Below, piece after piece: positions 6,829 to 11,064 of a stretch of DNA of 11,064 nucleotides (position 1 is the stretch's first letter; every line of letters begins with the position of its first letter). The notes under the pieces were generated by a model. That model had not been told where the DNA came from. It made no database searches and worked only from the letters and a program-made list of their open reading frames with translations. Source of the DNA: an uncultured Clostridia bacterium (lineage in GTDB: Bacteria; Bacillota; Clostridia; TANB77; CAG-508); the NCBI GenBank assembly GCA_948919095.1, contig CAQYCU010000047.1:1-11064 (forward strand). Direction: 5' to 3'. The position numbers and the translations under genes are program-made.

Positions 6829-6905
6829 GGACACAACGCAGTAATAGAGAGACTTTGCAAAGACCTTTCTTAGAACATAAAGCAAATTTCTTATAACAAG
6901 CGAAA

Positions 6906-6940
6906 AGCGAGGGAGACCATGAATGTGGTCTCCCCTCGCT
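6906..6940 (+). terminator. GC-rich terminator-like hairpin
   Basis: Arms 6906-6919 and 6926-6940 form a 14-bp stem with one bulged C and a 6-nt loop (AGCGAGGGAGACCA against TGGTCTCCCCTCGCT). It is the most stable hairpin in the window. The sequence after it (AAATTTATAA) is only a weak U-run; an AAAA run precedes it, so it may also act on the other strand. Between 6829 and 7015 nothing else is evident. Confidence 0.65.
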
Positions 6941-7015
6941 AAATTTATAAGAGTAATAACATATAAACAAACTCATTAAAAATCATCAAAATTAACTAAA
7001 ACTTTAGAAAAATAG

Positions 7016-7045
7016 TTGACAAATCTGCTAATAATATTGTATAAT
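7016..7045 (+). promoter_or_regulatory. Sigma-A promoter of the rplU-rpmA operon
   Basis: TTGACA (7016-7021) and TATAAT (7040-7045) are both perfect, with an 18-bp spacer. Transcription would start near 7052, about 90 nt upstream of rplU. Confidence 0.75.
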
Positions 7046-7055
7046 TATATTCTGT

Positions 7056-7130
7056 AAACCGCCTAAGTCGGGTAACTAAATTCTAGTTAAACTAGATGCC
7101 TTGTATTTATGCTTAGCGAGTATGAGATAG
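7056..7130 (+). promoter_or_regulatory. Structured ribosomal protein leader (L21 leader-like)
   Basis: Between the promoter and rplU, nested helices can form: CTAAG (7063-7067) with CTTAG (7112-7116), GGTA (7071-7074) with TGCC (7097-7100), and TCTAGTT (7082-7088) with AACTAGA (7090-7096). Firmicutes rplU operons commonly carry an L21 leader used for autogenous control. Position and architecture fit that, but I cannot confirm a match to the family model. Confidence 0.5.
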
Positions 7131-7143
7131 AGGAGGAAAATCC

Positions 7144-7458
7144 GTGTACGCAATAATTGAAAGCTGTGGAAGACAGTACAAAGTAACAGAAGGAGACGTA
7201 GTATTCTTTGAAAAATTAGATGCAGAGGAAGGAAAGAAAGTTACATTTGATAATGTAGTTTTAGTATCTGATGACAAAGACGTAAAAGTAGGTGCTCCTT
7301 ATGTAAAAGGTGCAAAGGTTGAAGGAAATGTAGTAGCTCATGGTAAAGGTAAAAAAATATTAGTTTACAAATACAAAGCTAAGAAAAACTACAGAAGAAC
7401 ACAAGGACACAGACAACCATACACTAAGGTTGAAATAAAATCAATCAAATTAGCATAA
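7144..7458 (+). CDS. rplU: 50S ribosomal protein L21
   Basis: This 104-residue protein of the large ribosomal subunit binds 23S rRNA. The start MYAIIESCGRQYKVTEGDVV matches the L21 family, and the conserved C-terminal RNA-binding part KKNYRRTQGHRQPYTKVEIKSI is present. The length is normal. It starts with GTG, 7 nt after a perfect AGGAGG (7131-7136). It is first in an operon with rpmA, which lies 77 bp downstream. One oddity is ESCGRQY where most bacteria have xTGGKQY or xCGGKQY. Confidence 0.97.
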   Translation: MYAIIESCGRQYKVTEGDVVFFEKLDAEEGKKVTFDNVVLVSDDKDVKVGAPYVKGAKVEGNVVAHGKGKKILVYKYKAKKNYRRTQGHRQPYTKVEIKSIKLA

Positions 7459-7535
7459 TTAAAATAAAGCACAAATTTAATGAATAGCTTTAAAGAGCTA
7501 AGAACAAAGTATAATGAAAAGGAGAGTGAAAAAAC

Positions 7536-7865
7536 ATGGCACATCATAAAGGTCAAGGTAGTACCAGTAACGGAAGAGACAGTGAGTCAAAACGTCTTGG
7601 TATGAAAAGAGCAGATGGACAATTAGTTCAAGCTGGAAATATCCTTTTTAGACAAAGAGGAACAAAAATGCATCCAGGAACAAATGTTGGAATCGGTAGT
7701 GATGACACATTATATGCAAAAGTAACTGGTATATTAAAAGTTGAAAGACTTGGAAGAGATAAAAAGAAACTTAGTGTTCACCCACAAGAAGAACCTAAAA
7801 AGGAAGTAAAAAAAGCAGTTAAAACTGAAAAGAAAGAAACAACTAAAAAAGCAAAAACTGCATAA
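7536..7865 (+). CDS. rpmA: 50S ribosomal protein L27, without N-terminal extension
   Basis: L27 reaches the peptidyl-transferase centre with its N-terminal tail. The 109-residue protein starts MAHHKGQGSTSNGRDSESKR and carries the family core with FRQRGTKMHPGTNVGIG. Most Firmicutes make L27 with an extra leader of about 9-12 residues ending in xxFFA, which the Prp protease removes. Here the frame begins at the mature-type position, and an in-frame TGA at 7527-7529 rules out a longer start. No prp gene lies in the 77-bp gap after rplU. The C-terminus has an added Lys-rich tail (about residues 87-109) beyond the usual 85-95 residues. GGAG (7521-7524) is the likely ribosome binding site. Confidence 0.97.
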   Translation: MAHHKGQGSTSNGRDSESKRLGMKRADGQLVQAGNILFRQRGTKMHPGTNVGIGSDDTLYAKVTGILKVERLGRDKKKLSVHPQEEPKKEVKKAVKTEKKETTKKAKTA

Positions 7866-7883
7866 AATTAAATATAATTAATA

Positions 7884-7912
7884 AAAATTCAGTTCAACAA
7901 GAGCTGAATTTT
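7884..7912 (+). terminator. Terminator of rplU-rpmA
   Basis: AAAATTCAGTTC (7884-7895) pairs with GAGCTGAATTTT (7901-7912): 12 bp with one G-U pair and a 5-nt loop. The stem ends in a U-run. It lies 18 bp after the rpmA stop. Confidence 0.75.
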
Positions 7913-7919
7913 GTATTCT

Positions 7920-7952
7920 AAAAGAGAGTATCCTTTATTTTAGGACACTCTC
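7920..7952 (-). terminator. Terminator of the U32-family gene
   Basis: On the minus strand, arms 7952-7942 and 7934-7924 form an 11-bp stem with one mismatch (GAGAGTGTCCT against AGGATACTCTC) and a 7-nt loop. CTTTTAG follows. It lies just after the stop at 7959, and with the terminator at 7884-7912 it separates the two convergent units. Confidence 0.7.
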
Positions 7953-7958
7953 ATATTA

Positions 7959-10514
7959 TTATACAGTTTTATTAAAACTTCCTTTAGTAAATTCATTGCC
8001 TTCAAAAACAATATCATTTTTAACATTATAAATAATAGCGTTAATTTCATTAATATCCTCATCTAAAACTGAAATTCTAACAGAATTTACGGCTAGGTCA
8101 GAATAAGGTATAGACGTTATCTTACTATTATAAATTGTAGTAATAGTTTGAAGGTTATTAGGAACAATTCTGAAATTTAGTCCAATTCTATCTTTCAAAT
8201 AAAACTTAGAATTAGTTTTGCATTGCATACTGCAAGTTGGATAGCATCTATTAGAACTACCAATCAAACAATAACCAGTATTCATTAAAGGAAGCTTACC
8301 ATAACACATAAGCTCAATAGGAAGAGGAGAGCTAGTTGCAAGAGATTGAATTGACTTTTTATTTAGTTCAGGCGAAATAGTTATTCTATTAATATTTAGT
8401 TCTTTTAATTCTTCGATTGTATGTAAATTAAATATATTAAAATTATAGTTAGCAACAATATCCAAAGTATTCATATATTTTTCTAATGAGCGAACAAAAG
8501 ATATATTGGAAATAACTAAGCCATATATATTAAATTTTTTTAAAGTTTCATCAAAATTGTTAGAAATTATATTTCTAAAATTATCCTTTAAAATTAAAGG
8601 AAAAACTATATACAATTTTGAACGTTTAGATAATAGTTTAATAATCTCATAATATTCATCTTGTGAAAAATATTGAAGTGGAATATATATGTTATCAACT
8701 TTTTCTAATTTAGAGTAGTCATATTTTAGATTAAGTTCATTTAATAATAGTGATATTTCTTTTACATTTGAAATATTATTATGTTCGAAATTTGTCGAAT
8801 TTTCTGAAACATTTAAACTGTCAAATTTTGTCGAAGATATTATGTCAGAATCTTTATCAGAATAGTTTGAACTATTTACTGTATCAGAATTTGTTGAAGT
8901 ATCTATTTTATTAGGCAAAAGACTATCCAAATTTGTTTCAAAATTCTCTCTTTCAAATCTTGTAATAGCAACTTCCATAAGCTCATCTAAGCATGAGCGT
9001 CTTAGAGAATTAATTGCAGATATTTTAGGGATATAAGTGTTATTATCTAAAATTACATTTACTTTGGTAAACTCAAATGGGTAATCCCCAGTTTTACAAA
9101 GTTGCTCAATAATTCTCTCCTCAGTGATAGGTCTGTTAGTGGCTTCGACTGGAATAATATCAATATTTTTCATAGATGACATTGAAAAGTAAATACCATC
9201 TTCATCATCAAGAGAAGTAACGATTAGTGATAGAGGTAGCCCCTTTTTTATAATGATATTCCCAGCTAATGGAATTTTTTTATTTTCCCTTTGGAAATAT
9301 TCTTGTACTAACTGACTGTGTGAAACAGAAGTTAGTTTATAAATCTTATCTCCAGGTTCAATATTTCCCTTAATTCGACCAATAGTGACATAATCTTCAG
9401 GGCTTGCAGTTGAAACTTCTTTATCATCAATTAAAAGTTTAGAAATAGTATACTTTCCATCCTGTTTTTCAGTTGAAATTTTATCTCCTACTTTTAAATT
9501 GCAATTAGTTTTAAAATTAATATGATTATTCTTTTTGTCGAAGCTTGTAACATTTCCGACATATAGTCCTATATTATTTGGTTTTTCTTTATATACATAA
9601 TCTGTATTAGGCTCATTATCAAAGTTGCCTGTTGAAAACATACCACGGTTGAAAACTTGCATTAACTCAGTAATATCATTTTCATCAACTACATAAGGTT
9701 TATCACTGTAGGCTAAATCAATATATTTTCTATAAATTTTAGTAACAGTTGCAACATATTCAGGAGATTTCATACGTCCTTCAATTTTTAAGCAATGAAC
9801 ACCAGCATCTATTAATTTAGGAATAAATTCTAAACCACATAAATCGCGAGGACTTAATAAATAGCCTTTGTCTAATAAAACATCAGATTTACTATACTTA
9901 GGATTAGATGCATATAATTCATATGGAAGTCTACAAGGTTGGGCACATTTTCCACGATTTCCTGAACGAGCTCCAACAGCACTTGAAAATAAACATTGAC
10001 CAGAATATGATATACATAAAGCACCATGAATAAAGGTTTCAATCTCGACATTACAATTTTTACATATGTATTCAATATCATGGATAGAAAGTTCACGAGA
10101 AAGTACTACACGGCTAAATCCAAGCTCCTGAAGTTTTAGTACACCTTCTAAATTATGAATTGTCATTTGAGTACTTGCATGAATAGCTATATCTGGATAA
10201 TGTTTGATTAAATATTCTGCAAGTCCTAGGTCTTGCAAAATTATTGAATCAACTCCTAACTTATACACATAGTCAGCTAAATCAACAGCTTCATCAAATT
10301 CGTCATCTTTGATTAGAGTATTTAGTGTAAAGTCAACATTTACATTTCTAAGTTTCGCATATCTTACTGCTTTTTTTAGTTCTTCTTTATCAAAATTGTG
10401 TGCTTCATGACGAGCATTAAAAAGGTTGCCACCAAAGTATACGCTATCTGCACCATTTTGAACAGCAGCTTTTAAACATTCAAAATCTCCCACAGGAGAT
10501 AATAATTGTATCAT
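7959..10514 (-). CDS. U32-family protein, probably an RlhA-type RNA hydroxylation enzyme
   Basis: The 851-residue protein carries the U32 signature at residues 159-177 (ETFIHGALCISYSGQCLFS). Four cysteines there (167, 174, 190, 194) match the set proposed to bind an iron-sulfur cluster, and LKIEGRMKSPEYV is at 242-254. Residues 315-400 form a small beta domain, and about 400-520 resemble the DUF3656 region of E. coli RlhA (YdcP), which hydroxylates a cytidine of 23S rRNA. That function is inferred from architecture; the 'peptidase' name is historical. A Ser/Asn/Asp-rich linker (about 530-583) leads to a second barrel-like half ending in another cysteine group (749, 757, 761, 765). At 851 residues it is about 200 longer than RlhA. 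The ATG follows GGAG at 5 nt. It is convergent with rplU-rpmA. Confidence 0.88.
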   Translation of the reverse strand: MIQLLSPVGDFECLKAAVQNGADSVYFGGNLFNARHEAHNFDKEELKKAVRYAKLRNVNVDFTLNTLIKDDEFDEAVDLADYVYKLGVDSIILQDLGLAEYLIKHYPDIAIHASTQMTIHNLEGVLKLQELGFSRVVLSRELSIHDIEYICKNCNVEIETFIHGALCISYSGQCLFSSAVGARSGNRGKCAQPCRLPYELYASNPKYSKSDVLLDKGYLLSPRDLCGLEFIPKLIDAGVHCLKIEGRMKSPEYVATVTKIYRKYIDLAYSDKPYVVDENDITELMQVFNRGMFSTGNFDNEPNTDYVYKEKPNNIGLYVGNVTSFDKKNNHINFKTNCNLKVGDKISTEKQDGKYTISKLLIDDKEVSTASPEDYVTIGRIKGNIEPGDKIYKLTSVSHSQLVQEYFQRENKKIPLAGNIIIKKGLPLSLIVTSLDDEDGIYFSMSSMKNIDIIPVEATNRPITEERIIEQLCKTGDYPFEFTKVNVILDNNTYIPKISAINSLRRSCLDELMEVAITRFERENFETNLDSLLPNKIDTSTNSDTVNSSNYSDKDSDIISSTKFDSLNVSENSTNFEHNNISNVKEISLLLNELNLKYDYSKLEKVDNIYIPLQYFSQDEYYEIIKLLSKRSKLYIVFPLILKDNFRNIISNNFDETLKKFNIYGLVISNISFVRSLEKYMNTLDIVANYNFNIFNLHTIEELKELNINRITISPELNKKSIQSLATSSPLPIELMCYGKLPLMNTGYCLIGSSNRCYPTCSMQCKTNSKFYLKDRIGLNFRIVPNNLQTITTIYNSKITSIPYSDLAVNSVRISVLDEDINEINAIIYNVKNDIVFEGNEFTKGSFNKTV

Positions 10515-10567
10515 TGTTTCTCCATTCTTTTTTATATTTACAAGAAAGTATTTAATTATAATTATAT

Positions 10568-10597
10568 GTTATATTATGTTTATGAAATTTGTGTTAA
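10568..10597 (-). promoter_or_regulatory. Probable promoter of the U32-family gene
   Basis: On the minus strand, TTAACA (10597-10592) and TATAAC (10573-10568) are 18 bp apart, each matching 5 of 6 consensus bases. It gives a leader of about 45 nt. In such AT-rich DNA other -10 choices exist nearby. Confidence 0.4.
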
Positions 10598-10689
10598 AAA
10601 AACAGTAACTATATTGTAACATAAAAAAATGAAAATGAATACTATATGTTATAAAAAATATTTTGTTAAAAAGAAGGGAAAGAAAAGTT

Positions 10690-10842
10690 ATGAGAAATTG
10701 TTGTTGGTGTGGTGGTGGAAATAATAACATATTGGATAATATATTTGGAAATGAGAATACTGAGATATTGTTATTTCTAGTAGTATTTTTATTATTATTT
10801 ACTACTTATGGTAGAGGAAATAATGGATTTAATATTATATAA
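10690..10842 (+). CDS. Small Cys/Gly-rich protein with one membrane segment
   Basis: The ATG at 10690 opens a 50-codon frame ending in TAA at 10842. GAAGGG (10673-10678) lies 11 nt upstream. The product starts MRNCCWCGGGNNN, has a very hydrophobic stretch at about residues 26-38 (ILLFLVVFLLLFT), and ends with a Gly/Asn-rich tail (YGRGNNGFNII). This Gly/Cys-Leu/Phe-Gly pattern resembles the small YjcZ-like proteins of spore formers, which sit in membranes or the spore coat. The likeness is in pattern, not a firm match. It is probably a one-gene unit, divergent from the U32-family gene. Confidence 0.65.
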   Translation: MRNCCWCGGGNNNILDNIFGNENTEILLFLVVFLLLFTTYGRGNNGFNII

Positions 10843-10929
10843 ATAAAAAACAATATTAAAATAAGTGTAAAAAGAGCATGTAAAGATGTAATAATTACAA
10901 TTTGGTTACAAATACATTACAAATATTAA

Positions 10930-10974
10930 AATACTCCATTTGGAATTGACATGGTTATCTAAATGGAGTATTAT
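10930..10974 (+). promoter_or_regulatory. Inverted repeat embracing a promoter that points off the right edge
   Basis: A perfect 12-bp inverted repeat, AATACTCCATTT (10930-10941) with AAATGGAGTATT (10961-10972), has a 19-bp centre. Inside it, TTGACA (10946-10951) and TATTAT (10969-10974), 17 bp apart, form a good sigma-A promoter. The repeat could be an operator. Read as RNA it could instead be a terminator of the small gene before it, but the loop is large and no T-run follows. The last 90 bases show no supported gene. Confidence 0.5.
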
Positions 10975-11064
10975 ATGGACAGACGGAACATAGACTAACA
11001 CGACTACATAAATTTACATAATGTTATTTTTTTATAAACAACTACATAATGAGCCTGTAATACA

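Noticed and set aside
11021..11064. ATG opening a frame to the right edge (MLFFYKQLHNEP...)
   Set aside because: There is no purine-rich site upstream and only 14 codons are visible.

Overview
The window comes from a very AT-rich, Gram-positive-type genome, most likely a low-GC clostridium. The reasons are the A-ending codon bias (AGA, ACA, GTA, TTA), purine-rich ribosome binding sites, TTGACA/TATAAT promoters, a clostridial-type large serine recombinase, a surface protein with a prepilin-like start, and a rplU-rpmA operon. No 16S rRNA or other species marker is present, so placement below class is not possible from this window.

Region 1 (about 1-3817) looks like the right end of an integrated mobile element. 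It holds the start of an unidentified leftward gene that runs off the window, a divergently transcribed small HTH protein, a non-coding stretch with several strong inverted repeats, a 36-codon ORF, and a large serine recombinase whose stop lies about 30 bp from the apparent end of the element.

Region 2 (about 3818-5370) is a long surface-protein gene with Ig-like modules. It lacks the usual start of a prepilin-like leader: its reading frame begins inside the hydrophobic segment, directly at the recombinase-side junction. The simplest reading is that the element inserted into this gene. A short palindrome, TTAGG-AC-CCTAA, lies at the break.

Region 3 (5471-6940) is a separate transcription unit with a consensus promoter, a long T-poor leader, an unidentified single-pass membrane protein of visibly higher GC than its neighbours, and a GC-rich terminator-like hairpin.

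Region 4 (7016-7952) is the ribosomal protein operon rplU-rpmA with its own promoter and a structured leader. Unusually for Firmicutes there is no prp (ysxB) gene between the two, and L27 has no cleavable N-terminal extension; the two absences fit each other. Region 5 (7920-10597, minus strand) is a convergent 851-residue U32-family protein, probably an RNA-hydroxylation enzyme of the RlhA type. The right edge has a 50-residue Cys/Gly-rich single-membrane-segment protein and an inverted repeat wrapped around a promoter that points out of the window.
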